A stretch of DNA of 64,000 nt from Pelagibacterium lacus (GCF_003345525.1 NZ_QQNH01000009.1:54304-118303), one strand, 5' to 3'; shown: positions 42,450 to 51,680, counted from the stretch's first letter. Numbers and translations are program-made. Notes: a model not told the origin generated them from the letters alone.

Positions 42450-44492
42450 TCAAACCGAGGGCAATCCGGCCAGCGCCGGAACCATGCGCCCCAGAAGGGA
42501 GCCCGGCCATGGTATATGCATGACGTAGTCGAACACCACATAGAGAAAGAGCGGGAAGAGTACGGCCTGCGGCAGGACGACCTTCCAGGGCTCGCGGCCT
42601 TCGATCCGCATATAGGCGACGATGAACAGGAACGCACTGGGGAGGAAGCCCACGAGAGCGATCGATGCCATGAAGGCCAGGAACCAGGCGATGAAGACGG
42701 CCGATCTTCTGAGATATGTGCCTATCTCGATCGGATCGCTGTCGGTCACGTCCATATGCACGGCGGCTTCGATGGTCTGGCCGTCGACGACCCGAGGCCC
42801 GCTTCGGCGCAGCACCTGATAGGCGAGGCCGATGACGAGCGTGCCGATGCAGGTCCACCCCACGATCAGGGGCGCGGTATTGGCACGCGCGCTCCACCCC
42901 GAGGCCTCGACCAGCATGAGGCCGACCACGGCGATCAGACCGACATAGAACAGGTCCGAAGCCTTGAAGGTCGGCCGTTCGATCTCGAGCAGGGCTCGCT
43001 TGATGCCTCCGGCCCGCGCCATTTCGCGCAGGAAGGGACGCACCATGCCCAAGAGGGCAACCAGCAGGATGACGACCACAGCGGGACGCCACAGCCATTC
43101 GATGCCGTAACGCGTGATCGAGATCGACATATAGCGCTCGATCAGGGCGCCCAGCACGAAGCCCAGCATCAGCGGCGGACGCGCCCAGCGCAGGCGCTTC
43201 ATCATCCATCCCAGGGCCGAGAAGACCAGCAGGGCATAGATGTCGCCCCAGTTCCGCGTCGCCTGATAGGCGCCGATGAACACGACGCAGATGACGATGG
43301 GCAGCACCAGCGTGTAGCGCAGGGTCGCCAGCTTGGCCAATTGGCCCGAGAACGCGAAACAGATGCCGGCGCCGAGAATGTTGGCGATGGCGATGGACCA
43401 GATCATCGTGAAGGTGAGCTGGACATTGGTCGTGAGCATGTCCGGGCCGGGAATCAGCCCCTGGATGAGGAACGCCCCGAGCAGGATGGCCATGCTGGCG
43501 CTGCCGGGCACGCCGAAGGCGATGGTCGGGATGAGCGCGCCGGCGGTGATGGAGTTGTTGGCGCTCTCGGGAGCGATCACGCCGCGCACGTCGCCCTTGC
43601 CGAAGGTTTCCCGCGCCCCCTTGATCGACTGCATGGCATGGCCATAGGCCAGCCAGTCCACCACCGAGGCGCCGAGGCCCGGAATCGCGCCGATCGCCGC
43701 TCCGAGGCCGCCGCAGCGCAGCACCAGCCACCAGTTCTTCAAGGCGTCGCGCACGCCGATCGCCATGCCTTCGCGCATATTGTATTTGGCATCCTTGGCG
43801 ATGGCGGCCCGGCGAATGGCGAGATCCGCCAGTTCGGGAACCGCGAACAGGCCAAGCGCAACCGGAACGATGGGCAGGCCATCCCAGAGGTAGAGCTGGC
43901 CCACGGTCCAGCGCAGCGTTCCGGTCTGCGGGTCCGACCCGATCATGGCGAGCATGACGCCGAACCCGGCGATGGCGATGCCCCGCAAGGGCGAACTGCC
44001 CGAAAGCGCGGCGACCATGGAAATGCCGAAGATCGACAGCGCCAGCAGTTCCGGCGTGCCGATCGCCAGAACGAAGGGCCGCATGACCGGTATGGCCAGG
44101 GCCAGCAGGAAGGCCCCGAACAGGCCACCGATCAGCGACGAGGTATAGGCTGCGGCAAGGGCACGCCCCGCCTCCCCTTTCTTGGCCATGGCGTGGCCGT
44201 CAAGGATCGTCGCCTGGGCGGACGAGGTTCCCGGCACGCCGAACATGACGGCGGGAATCGTATCGCTGGTGCCGGTCACGGCCTTCATGCCCAGCAGCAG
44301 GGCAAACGCAGTGGTCGGATCGAGGGTGAACGTGAAGGGCAGCAGCAGCGCCATGCCCACCAGGCCGCCGATCCCGGGAATGATACCCAGCCCGAGTCCC
44401 ATGAGGACGCCGGCGGAAAGCATCATGAGTCGATAAGGTTCGACAATCGCCAGCAGCGCTGCCCCAGCCGATCCTATCAGTGAAACATCCAT
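42450..44492 (-). CDS. TctA-TctB fused tripartite tricarboxylate transporter membrane protein
   Basis: The 680-residue protein is longer than TctA (about 500). Residues about 1-500 hold the TctA signatures GLGLGIIPGIGGLVGMALLLPFTF and GAIPGLGASVVDWLAYGHAM, and GVPGSASMAILLGAFLIQGLIPGP. After about residue 510 come four more helices ending FPLFLYVVFDYVMHIPWPG, the hallmark end of the small subunit TctB (DUF1468). Both membrane subunits are therefore joined in one chain. The frame reads 45 bases further upstream, but MDVSLIGS is the likely start. It should import a carboxylate bound by one of the two Bug proteins. It is divergent from the coxG-like gene, with two palindromes between. Confidence 0.87.
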   Translation of the reverse strand: MDVSLIGSAGAALLAIVEPYRLMMLSAGVLMGLGLGIIPGIGGLVGMALLLPFTFTLDPTTAFALLLGMKAVTGTSDTIPAVMFGVPGTSSAQATILDGHAMAKKGEAGRALAAAYTSSLIGGLFGAFLLALAIPVMRPFVLAIGTPELLALSIFGISMVAALSGSSPLRGIAIAGFGVMLAMIGSDPQTGTLRWTVGQLYLWDGLPIVPVALGLFAVPELADLAIRRAAIAKDAKYNMREGMAIGVRDALKNWWLVLRCGGLGAAIGAIPGLGASVVDWLAYGHAMQSIKGARETFGKGDVRGVIAPESANNSITAGALIPTIAFGVPGSASMAILLGAFLIQGLIPGPDMLTTNVQLTFTMIWSIAIANILGAGICFAFSGQLAKLATLRYTLVLPIVICVVFIGAYQATRNWGDIYALLVFSALGWMMKRLRWARPPLMLGFVLGALIERYMSISITRYGIEWLWRPAVVVILLVALLGMVRPFLREMARAGGIKRALLEIERPTFKASDLFYVGLIAVVGLMLVEASGWSARANTAPLIVGWTCIGTLVIGLAYQVLRRSGPRVVDGQTIEAAVHMDVTDSDPIEIGTYLRRSAVFIAWFLAFMASIALVGFLPSAFLFIVAYMRIEGREPWKVVLPQAVLFPLFLYVVFDYVMHIPWPGSLLGRMVPALAGLPSV

Positions 44493-44543
44493 TGCGAAAA
44501 GCCTCCCCCTTCGCACTTCTTGCCGAGTCTTCGACAACCAAAT

Positions 44544-44638
44544 TTCCGGATAACGGAATTTAATTCCGCCGTGTTGACATCAGACGTTGAAGCGATGCTA
44601 ATTGCAAGAATAACAAGAAATATTTCCGTTTAACGGAA
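44544..44638. promoter_or_regulatory. promoter bracketed by two TTCCG-N5-CGGAA operators
   Basis: TTCCGGATAACGGAA at 44544-44558 and TTCCGTTTAACGGAA at 44624-44638 flank a forward promoter-like pair, TTGACA at 44574-44579 and GCTAAT at 44597-44602 (spacer 17). The downstream dyad would cover the start of transcription and the upstream dyad lies before the -35 box. A third copy lies at 39230-39244. An IclR-family regulator encoded 0.7 kb away is the likely binder. Confidence 0.7.
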
Positions 44639-44703
44639 TTAGCAGGACCTCCAGCGACGGCCTTGCACCAAACGGAAAACAGACCGGCTCAAGGAGCGTT
44701 TGC

Positions 44704-45303
44704 GTGAAAATCCAAAACAAGTTCGATGTCCCCGCATCCCCCGAGCAGGCCTGGTCCATATTGCTCGACGTTCCCGGCATCGTCGGTTGCGTGCCGGGAG
44801 CCGAGCTGATTTCCCGCGAGGCGGAAAATGTCTACAAGGGCCGCGTTTCGGTCAAGCTCGGCCCGGTGGCCCTCAAGTTCAACGGAACCGCCGCGATCGA
44901 AGAGGCCGATCCGGCCACGCGGACGGCCCTGATCCGCGCCAATGGAGCGGACCAGCAGGGACGCGGAAACGCCGGCGCCACCACCACCATGACGGTGGAA
45001 CCCTCCGAGGCCGGCTCCACCGTGACCCTCGATACCGACCTGCAGCTTTCTGGCCTCGTGGCGCAATATGGCCGCGCCTCGGGCGTCATCAACGCCGTGT
45101 CGTCCACCATCATCTCCCAATTCGCGGAAAACCTGAAGCGGCAGATGTCCGCCACCGGCGAGGCGGAAGCGACCGATGCCGCAGCGGCGCCTTCCGGCGC
45201 CGACCGGCCGGCCCAGAACGACAATGCGCTGGGCGGAGCGATGGTCTGGAAGATTTTCGTCAACTGGTTCCGCAGCCTGTTCGGCTCGTCCAAAAGGAGC
45301 TGA
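44704..45303 (+). CDS. CoxG-like SRPBCC-domain protein
   Basis: The 199-residue protein begins MKIQNKFDVPASPEQAWSIL LDVPGIVGCVPGAELIS, the CoxG (carbon monoxide dehydrogenase subunit G) opening of the SRPBCC fold. It continues GRVSVKLGPVALKFNGTAAIEE and GLVAQYGRASGVINAVSSTIISQFAENLKRQM. A Pro/Ala linker leads to a C-terminal amphipathic segment VWKIFVNWFRSLFG that may dock it to the membrane. CoxG-like proteins anchor or assist molybdenum hydroxylases of the CoxLMS type, encoded just downstream. It is the first gene of the forward operon and ends one base before the IclR gene. Confidence 0.86.
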   Translation: MKIQNKFDVPASPEQAWSILLDVPGIVGCVPGAELISREAENVYKGRVSVKLGPVALKFNGTAAIEEADPATRTALIRANGADQQGRGNAGATTTMTVEPSEAGSTVTLDTDLQLSGLVAQYGRASGVINAVSSTIISQFAENLKRQMSATGEAEATDAAAAPSGADRPAQNDNALGGAMVWKIFVNWFRSLFGSSKRS

Positions 45304-45304
45304 C

Positions 45305-46120
45305 ATGGCCCCCGCGACATCCGCCCTGAGCCGGGCCCATGCCGTACTCCTGCACATCGCGCAAGGCGGTGAAAGCGCCACGCTGCGCCATATCAGTACC
45401 GATCTCGACCTCCCGCAATCGACCACGCACCGCATTCTTGGGCAACTGGTCGAGGAAGGGCTCGTCGTCGCCACCCCCGCCGGGCAATACCGGCTCGGCT
45501 GGAAGGCGCTGCAACTGGCCCGGAAGATCTGGAACGCCGCGTCCGACGAGGATCTGGCCTTGCCGCTGATGCGCGAATTGTCTGACATCACGGGCGAAAC
45601 CGTCACCTTGAACAAATACCTGCCCAGCGAGGGTTTCTGCGTCTGCGTCGCCGTCGCCGAAACCGCCCACTCCCTGTCCTATGCGCTCAGCGTTGGCGAT
45701 ACGCGCTATCTCAACATGGGCGCCGGCGGCAAATCGATCCTGGCCGGCATGAGCGAGACGGAAGCCGATGCGGTGATCGCCCGCCATGGCCTGCCCCCGG
45801 CCACCGAGGAGACGGTGACCGATCTGGGCAGTCTCAAATCCGATCTCAGGACCATTCGCGACTGTGGCTATGCGGTCTCCAGTGGCGAGAGCGTCGCCGG
45901 CGCCATCGGCTATGCGGTTCCGGTCTTCTATCGCGGCGAGATGGTGTTCGGCTCGATGGCCGTCACCGCGCCCCAGATCCGGTTCCGCGAGGAATGGGAG
46001 GCTGGCTGGATCTCCGAGCTGCGAAGCAAGGCCCACGCGCTTTCTGAGCTGCTGGGCGCCTCTCCGGCTCATATCGCCGCATTTTATTCACCCAGGACAG
46101 AGGAAGCGGTCGACGCATGA
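45305..46120 (+). CDS. IclR-family transcriptional regulator (first)
   Basis: The 271-residue protein has an N-terminal winged helix (LRHISTDLDLPQSTTHRILGQLVEEGLV, residues about 27-55). The IclR effector domain covers about 85-255 and contains GETVTLNKYL, YLNMGAGGKSILAGMSE, GYAVSSGESVAGAIGYAVPVF and a closing AHALSELLGA. Ligands of this family are aromatic or dicarboxylic acids. It overlaps coxM by 4 bases and lies in the operon preceded by the palindrome pair, so feedback control by this protein is likely. It differs clearly from the second IclR protein at 49.8 kb. Confidence 0.87.
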   Translation: MAPATSALSRAHAVLLHIAQGGESATLRHISTDLDLPQSTTHRILGQLVEEGLVVATPAGQYRLGWKALQLARKIWNAASDEDLALPLMRELSDITGETVTLNKYLPSEGFCVCVAVAETAHSLSYALSVGDTRYLNMGAGGKSILAGMSETEADAVIARHGLPPATEETVTDLGSLKSDLRTIRDCGYAVSSGESVAGAIGYAVPVFYRGEMVFGSMAVTAPQIRFREEWEAGWISELRSKAHALSELLGASPAHIAAFYSPRTEEAVDA

Positions 46121-46992
46121 AGCCTTCGCCTTTCACCTATCATGCGCCCGCCACGCCGGCTGAACTGGCCGATCTGCTTGGCACGCTCGAAGACGCCCGC
46201 GTCATCGCCGGCGGTCAATCGCTCATGCCGATGATGAATTTCCGCTTCGTGCAGCCGGCGCACCTCATCGACCTCAACACCGTGCAGGGCCTCGACTATG
46301 TCGAGCGGCGCGGCGACGTGCTGGAGATCGGCGCGGCGACGCGCCAGCGTTTCCTGCAACGATCCGGCGAGATCGCGCAATCCATGCCGATCCTGCAGGA
46401 AGCCCTGTCGCATGTGGGCCACCGCCAGACGCGCGCCCGCGGCACCATTGGCGGTTCGCTGTGCCATTTCGACCCCTCGGCGGAACTGGTGAACATGGCC
46501 GCCCTGCATGACGCCACGCTCACGCTGACCAGCGCGGCCGGCGATCGCGAGGTGAGCTTTGCCGAATTCGGGGTGGGATATCTCACCACCAGCGTGCAGC
46601 CGGAGGAATTCCTCAGCGCCGTCCGTCTGGCCGTCTGGCCGCGCCATCATGGCCATGGCTTTGAGGAATTCGCCTTCCGCCATGGCGATTTCGCCATCTG
46701 CGCCGTCTCGTGCCTCATGACCCTCGATCCTGGCGGCACCATCGAGAGACTGGCCATCGCGGTGTCCGGCGTCACCGAAACCCCGGTTCGCCTCACCCAA
46801 TGGGAAGCCGATCTGCGCGGGGCACGCCCCGATGCCGAAACGGCCGCCGCGCTCGCCAGCGCCGCCGCCGGCATCGAAGCGATGAGCGATGCCTATGTGA
46901 GCGCCGCCTATCGCACCCACCTCGCCCGCGTCCTCACGCGCCGCGCCTTTCTCAAGGCCGCCGAACGCGCCAAAGAAAAGGCTTCAGCATGA
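46117..46992 (+). CDS. molybdenum hydroxylase FAD-binding subunit (CoxM-like)
   Basis: The 291-residue protein has the two FAD pyrophosphate-binding loops of the family, RVIAGGQSLMPMMNFR near residues 28-43 and RARGTIGGSLCHFDPSAEL near 107-125. It also has the C-terminal CO_deh_flav_C domain (IAVSGVTETPVRLTQWE and later). It passes electrons from the 2Fe-2S clusters of CoxS to an acceptor. It forms the heterotrimer with the next two genes and overlaps both neighbours by 4 bases. The histidine (CHFDP) where many members have a serine or alanine is a small deviation. Confidence 0.9.
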   Translation: MKPSPFTYHAPATPAELADLLGTLEDARVIAGGQSLMPMMNFRFVQPAHLIDLNTVQGLDYVERRGDVLEIGAATRQRFLQRSGEIAQSMPILQEALSHVGHRQTRARGTIGGSLCHFDPSAELVNMAALHDATLTLTSAAGDREVSFAEFGVGYLTTSVQPEEFLSAVRLAVWPRHHGHGFEEFAFRHGDFAICAVSCLMTLDPGGTIERLAIAVSGVTETPVRLTQWEADLRGARPDAETAAALASAAAGIEAMSDAYVSAAYRTHLARVLTRRAFLKAAERAKEKASA

Positions 46993-47468
46993 CCGATACG
47001 CGCACCCTATCCATCACCGTCAACGGCACCCAATATACGCGCGAGATCGAGACCCGGCGCACCCTGGCCGATTTCCTGCGCCTCGACCTCAAGCTGACCG
47101 GTACCCATCTGGGCTGCGAGCACGGCGTCTGCGGCGCGTGCACGGTGCGCGTCGAGGGCCAGGCGGTCCGCTCCTGCCTCATGCTGGCCGTTCAGGCCAA
47201 TGGAAAGTCGGTCGCCACCGTCGAGGGGCTGGCCAGGGACGGCAATCTGAGCCCGCTGCAGAACCAGTTCTGGGAGCATCACGGCCTGCAATGCGGCTTC
47301 TGCACGCCCGGCGTGCTGATGACCATGGAGGAGTTCCTCGAGGAAAATCCCAATCCCACCGAAGCCGATGTCCGCGATGCCCTTTCGGGCAATATCTGCC
47401 GCTGCACCGGCTATCAGTCCATCGTCGATGCCGTGCTGGCAACGGCCGCCCAGGCGCGGGGAGAATGA
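46989..47468 (+). CDS. molybdenum hydroxylase 2Fe-2S subunit (CoxS-like)
   Basis: The 159-residue protein carries both clusters of the xanthine oxidase family. A plant-type ferredoxin cluster is bound by C43, C48, C51 and C63 (GCEHGVCGACTVRV, RSC). A second cluster in the helical domain is bound by C102, C105, C137 and C139 (QCGFCTPG, ICRCTGYQ). It relays electrons from the molybdenum centre to FAD. The order M-S-L matches carbon monoxide dehydrogenase and many heteroaromatic hydroxylases. All ligands are present. Confidence 0.93.
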   Translation: MTDTRTLSITVNGTQYTREIETRRTLADFLRLDLKLTGTHLGCEHGVCGACTVRVEGQAVRSCLMLAVQANGKSVATVEGLARDGNLSPLQNQFWEHHGLQCGFCTPGVLMTMEEFLEENPNPTEADVRDALSGNICRCTGYQSIVDAVLATAAQARGE

Positions 47469-49813
47469 GTATGGAAATGCGTTCGTTCGGGCAGTCCATC
47501 AAGCGCAAGGAAGATCCTGCCTTCCTCACCGGCAAGGGACGCTATGTCGATGACATCGAATTGCCCAACATGGCCCATGCCGCCTTCGTGCGCAGCCCGC
47601 TGGCCCATGCGAGGATAAAGTCGATCGACACCAGCTTCGCCCGCCAGATCAAAGGCGTCATCGACGTCATCACCTATCACGAACTGCCCGAGAGCCTGCG
47701 CCAGCGCCGGCTGCCGCTGGTGGTGCCGGTGGAATCGCTGACCAATCCGCGCCTTCCCTTCACCCTGGCACGTGACGAGGTGTGCTATGTGGGCGAACCC
47801 ATCGCCATCGTCGTCGCCGAGAACCGCTATATCGCCGAGGACGCCGTCGCCCAGGTGATGGTCGATCTCGAACCGCTCGATGTGATCGCCGATTGCCGCG
47901 ACGGCCTCAAGAAGGGCGCGCCCCTGGCCCATGTCGGCGCTTCCTCCAATGTTGCCGCCACCATGCATTCGGTGTCCGGAGACACCGACGCCGCCTTCGC
48001 CAAGGCCGCCCATGTTTTCAAGGAGAACATCTACCTCCATCGCGGCGGCGCCTTCTTCATGGAATGCCGCGGCGCCATCGCCCACTACGACACCTTCCAG
48101 GACAACCTGCTGGTCTACGTGTCGTCGCAAGGCGTCCATCGCCTCAAGCGCTCCTTCCTCGAACTGTTCGACATGCAGGATTCCAAGCTGCGCATCGTCA
48201 CCCCCGATGTGGGCGGCGGTTTCGGGCCGAAGGGCTCCTATTACGTCGAATACGGCGCCGTCGCGGCCGCCTCCATGCGGGTCGGCCGCCCGGTGAAATG
48301 GATCGAGGACCGGCGCGAGAATTTCGTCGCCACCCACCAGGAGCGCGATCAGTATTGGGATGTGGAGATCGCCGTCGACGACGATGCAAAAATTCTCGGC
48401 GTGCGTGGCACCCTCACCCACGACAATGGCGCCTATACGCCCTGGGGCATCGTCCTGCCCTGGATTTCGGTGGCGACCGTTCCCGGACCCTACGTCATTC
48501 CGGCCTACAACATGACGCTGGTGTCGGTCCTCACCAACAAGGTCCCCACCACCCCGGTGCGCGGCGCCGGCCGCCCGCAGGCGGTGTTCGTCATGGAGCG
48601 GCTGATGGACCGGGTGGCCCGCGAGTTCGATCTCGATCCCGCCGAGGTGCGGCGGCGCAACTTCATCAAGCCCGAGCAGATGCCCTATAATGTCGGCGTC
48701 ATCTTCCGCGACGGCCGTCCGGTGGTCTATGACAGCGGCGACTACCCCGCCTGCCAGCAAACCGCTCTCGATGCCGTCGACTACGAGGCGTTCGAGACAC
48801 GGCGCAAGGCGGCGCTCGCCGAGGGCCGCTATATCGGCATCGGCATCGGAAACGCCGTCGAGGCGACCGGCCTCGGACCCTATGAGGGCGTCACGGTGCG
48901 CATCGGCACCAATGGCAACATCACCGCCTATACCGGCGCCACGCCCCAGGGGCAGGCGCACAAGACCACCCTCGCCCAGGTCGTCGCCGATCATTTCGGC
49001 GTGTCGATCGACGATGTGACCATCGAGACCGGCGATACCAGCACCATTTCCTTCGGCATCGGCACGTTTGCGTCCCGCACCGCGGTCAATGCCGGCTCGT
49101 CGGCCCACATGGCCGCCAAGGCGGTGTCGATCAAGGTGCGCGAGATCGCCGCCCAATTGCTCGAGGTCGAGCCCGACGACATCGAATTGCGCGACGGCCT
49201 CGCCCGGGTCAAGGGCGCGTCCAACCGCTCAAAGACCTTGCGCGAGCTGGCGGTCTATTCGCTCGGCAAGCCCGGCTTCTCGCTGGCCGAGGGCATGGCG
49301 CCGGGACTGGAGAACACCGCCTATTTCACGCCCTCGCAATCGTCCTACGCCAACGGCACCTGTCTGGCCGAGGTCGAGGTCGATATCGAGACGGGGCGCG
49401 TGCGCATCACCCGGCTGGTCATGTCCCATGACTGCGGCAGGGTCATCAATCCGATGGTGGTCAACGGGCAGGTGATCGGCGGCGTGGCCCATGGGGTCGG
49501 CAATGCCTTGTTCGAGCGCATGGTGCATGACGATCAGGCCCAGCCGCTATCGACCAATTTCGGCGAATATCTGCTGCCGCTGGCCGCCGACGTGCCGCGG
49601 GTCGAGATCCACCATCAGGAGACCCCCAGCCCCTACAATCCACTTGGAGTGAAGGGCGCCGGCGAAGGAGGGACCATTCCCACCATCGCCGCCATCGTCA
49701 ATGCCGTTGCCGATGCATTGAGGCCACTCGGCGTGCACATCGCCGAAGCGCCCCTGTCTCCGCAGCGCATCATCGAATTGATCGAAGAAGCAAAGGCAAG
49801 GAGCGCGGCGTGA
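47465..49813 (+). CDS. molybdenum hydroxylase large subunit (form II CoxL-like)
   Basis: The 782-residue subunit has the aldehyde oxidase a/b domain (RKEDPAFLTGKGRYVDDIELPNMAHAAFVRSPLAHARI near residues 14-51), FGPKGSYYVEYGAVAAASMRVGRPVKW, and the molybdopterin cytosine dinucleotide-binding C-terminal part with the catalytic glutamate 734 in VKGAGEGGTIPT. The active-site loop reads PVRGAGRPQAVF and lacks the cysteine-serine loop of true CO dehydrogenase, so CO is not the substrate. Hydroxylation of an N-heteroaromatic acid next to nitrogen is inferred from the pathway genes nearby. The ATG overlaps the coxS stop; another ATG lies 6 bases downstream. Confidence 0.9.
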   Translation: MSMEMRSFGQSIKRKEDPAFLTGKGRYVDDIELPNMAHAAFVRSPLAHARIKSIDTSFARQIKGVIDVITYHELPESLRQRRLPLVVPVESLTNPRLPFTLARDEVCYVGEPIAIVVAENRYIAEDAVAQVMVDLEPLDVIADCRDGLKKGAPLAHVGASSNVAATMHSVSGDTDAAFAKAAHVFKENIYLHRGGAFFMECRGAIAHYDTFQDNLLVYVSSQGVHRLKRSFLELFDMQDSKLRIVTPDVGGGFGPKGSYYVEYGAVAAASMRVGRPVKWIEDRRENFVATHQERDQYWDVEIAVDDDAKILGVRGTLTHDNGAYTPWGIVLPWISVATVPGPYVIPAYNMTLVSVLTNKVPTTPVRGAGRPQAVFVMERLMDRVAREFDLDPAEVRRRNFIKPEQMPYNVGVIFRDGRPVVYDSGDYPACQQTALDAVDYEAFETRRKAALAEGRYIGIGIGNAVEATGLGPYEGVTVRIGTNGNITAYTGATPQGQAHKTTLAQVVADHFGVSIDDVTIETGDTSTISFGIGTFASRTAVNAGSSAHMAAKAVSIKVREIAAQLLEVEPDDIELRDGLARVKGASNRSKTLRELAVYSLGKPGFSLAEGMAPGLENTAYFTPSQSSYANGTCLAEVEVDIETGRVRITRLVMSHDCGRVINPMVVNGQVIGGVAHGVGNALFERMVHDDQAQPLSTNFGEYLLPLAADVPRVEIHHQETPSPYNPLGVKGAGEGGTIPTIAAIVNAVADALRPLGVHIAEAPLSPQRIIELIEEAKARSAA

Positions 49814-50616
49814 TGGCCAACGAAACGGTTGCCATGAATCCGGCCAGCTATGCAGAACGGCTGGTCGCTGTCCTCAAGGTATTCGCGGAGGGCCCCGACG
49901 TCCTCTCGATCAGCGAGATCAGCGAGGCGCTCAACCTCGCGCCCAGTTCGACGCACCGTATTCTCGGGCCGCTCGTCGAGCAGGGCCTGATCGACCGCGC
50001 GCCCAAGCGCCGCTATCGCGTGGGTTCGGAATTCTTCCGCATCGCGGCCCTCGTCGAAACCCGCTACGGGCTGCTCACGGTGGCCAAGCCGATCGTCGCC
50101 AAGGCCGCGGCCGAGACCAACGAGACCGCGCTCCTGGCCATCGTCACCCCGTCGCGCAGCCGGATCGTCCTCGCCCACAAGGTGGATTCGTCCTATCCGC
50201 TGCGCTTCAAATTCGACCTGCTGATGAACATTTCCCCGATCTGGGGATCGCTCGGCCGCGCCGTCATGGCCTGGCTCGAGCCCGGAGAGCTGCGCCGCGT
50301 CCTTTCCGAGGGCGGGCCGTCGCCCCTTACCGGCGATCCGCTCCCCGATCATGAAACGCTTGCAGCCGAGCTCGCCACGGTGCGTCGCCTCGGTCATGCA
50401 CGCAGTATCGGCCAGCGCGCCGCTCCCGACGCCATCGGGATCTCGGCGCCTGTGTTCGATGCTCTGGGGGTCGTCTGCGGCGCTCTCGGGGTCGTCACTC
50501 CCGAGCATCGCATGACCCCCGACCTTGAGCGGCACATCACCAAGCTCGTCCGTTCGAACGCTGCCAAGCTCTCGCACATGATGGGCCATTCCGGCCGCAT
50601 GCTCGACGTGAGCTGA
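49813..50616 (+). CDS. IclR-family transcriptional regulator (second)
   Basis: The 267-residue protein has the winged helix (LSISEISEALNLAPSSTHRILGPLVEQGLIDRA near residues 31-63) and the IclR effector domain, with GSLGRAVMAWLEPGELRRVL near 148-167 and a closing NAAKLSHMMG. It overlaps the coxL stop by one base and is followed by a Bug binding-protein gene after 29 bases. Two different IclR proteins in one operon suggest two signals, for example substrate and ring-cleavage product. Which of them recognises the TTCCG palindromes cannot be told. Confidence 0.86.
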   Translation: MANETVAMNPASYAERLVAVLKVFAEGPDVLSISEISEALNLAPSSTHRILGPLVEQGLIDRAPKRRYRVGSEFFRIAALVETRYGLLTVAKPIVAKAAAETNETALLAIVTPSRSRIVLAHKVDSSYPLRFKFDLLMNISPIWGSLGRAVMAWLEPGELRRVLSEGGPSPLTGDPLPDHETLAAELATVRRLGHARSIGQRAAPDAIGISAPVFDALGVVCGALGVVTPEHRMTPDLERHITKLVRSNAAKLSHMMGHSGRMLDVS

Positions 50617-50645
50617 TCATTCAACACCCCAGGAGGAAACAACGC

Positions 50646-51680
50646 GTGAAATATACCAGGTTCAACCATCTTCTATCGGCCGGCGTACTGGCCCTCGCGG
50701 TCGCGGCGCCCCATGCGGCCCTGGCCCAGACGGTAGAAGAATTCTACTCCGGCAGGACGCTGGAAATGGTGATCGGCTATGCACCCGGCGGCAGCAATGA
50801 CTCCTACGCCCGCGCCGTCGCCAACCATCTCGGCGACCATCTCCCGGGCAACCCCAAGATCGTGCCGGTCAACATGCCGGGCGGCGGCAGCCTCGTCGCG
50901 GCCAACCATATCGCAAACATCGCGCCCAAGGACGGCACGGTGCTGGGGCTGATCGCCTCGACCATCCCGCTCGACGAGCAGTTGGGCACCGACAACATCT
51001 ATTTCGAATCCGCCGATTTCAACTGGATCGGACGGGTGGCCTCGAACACCAACGTCACCTTCGTCAATGCCTCCACCGGCGTCGAGACCATTGAGGACGC
51101 CATGGAAACCGAAGTGATCCTCGCCACCACCGGCGCCAGCTCGACCGTGGCGATCTATCCCTCGGTGATGAACGCCATGGCCGGGACCCGCTTCAACCTG
51201 ATCATGGGCTATGAAGGCACCGGCGAATCCATGCTCGCCATGGAGCGCGGCGAAGCCGACGGACATTCGACGAGCCTGGCCGCCGTCATGACCTCGCGCC
51301 CCGACTGGCTGACCAATGGCGCTATCAACTTTCTCGTCCAGTATGGCCTCAACCGCCATCCCGAATTGCCGGATGTGCCCACCGCGGTCGAACTCATCAC
51401 CGATCCCGACGATCTGGCCGCCATGCGCCTGATCCTCGGCGCGGTGGAAGTCGGCAAGGCGGTGCTCACCGCGCCCGGCGTGCCGGAAGACCGCGTGGAA
51501 GCGCTGCGTCGCGCCTTCGATGACATGCTCGAAGATCCGGCCTTCATCGCCGAACTGGAGCAGCAACGCCTCGAGATTTCTCCCATGAGCGGAGAGGACC
51601 TGCAGGCAGTAGTCGCCGAGGCCGGAGAAGCTACGCCCGAACTCATCGCGCGCGTTAAGGCCGTCTGGCCGAACGAATAA
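50646..51680 (+). CDS. Bug-type tripartite tricarboxylate transporter binding protein (second)
   Basis: The 344-residue protein has a signal peptide (MKYTRFNHLLSAGVLALAVA, then APHAALAQ). It then reads TLEMVIGYAPGGSNDSYARAVANHL, IVPVNMPGGGSLVAANHIAN and GYEGTGESMLAMERGEADGHS. It resembles the other Bug protein of this window throughout, including the NLIMGYEG segment and the TAPGVPEDRxExLRRAFD segment. It probably binds a related carboxylate and uses the same TctA-TctB membrane unit. It has a GGAGG ribosome site and lies inside the cox-ubiD transcription unit, which ties transport to the hydroxylase. Confidence 0.88.
   Translation: MKYTRFNHLLSAGVLALAVAAPHAALAQTVEEFYSGRTLEMVIGYAPGGSNDSYARAVANHLGDHLPGNPKIVPVNMPGGGSLVAANHIANIAPKDGTVLGLIASTIPLDEQLGTDNIYFESADFNWIGRVASNTNVTFVNASTGVETIEDAMETEVILATTGASSTVAIYPSVMNAMAGTRFNLIMGYEGTGESMLAMERGEADGHSTSLAAVMTSRPDWLTNGAINFLVQYGLNRHPELPDVPTAVELITDPDDLAAMRLILGAVEVGKAVLTAPGVPEDRVEALRRAFDDMLEDPAFIAELEQQRLEISPMSGEDLQAVVAEAGEATPELIARVKAVWPNE

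Noticed and set aside
43943..44128. Small frames inside the TctA-TctB gene
   Set aside because: They are shadows of the strongly hydrophobic, conserved TctA frame.
46117..49813. Aerobic carbon monoxide dehydrogenase
   Set aside because: The CoxMSL order and CoxG- and XdhC-like helpers invite this name, but the large-subunit loop reads PVRGAGRPQ and lacks the cysteine-containing loop of form I CO dehydrogenase.
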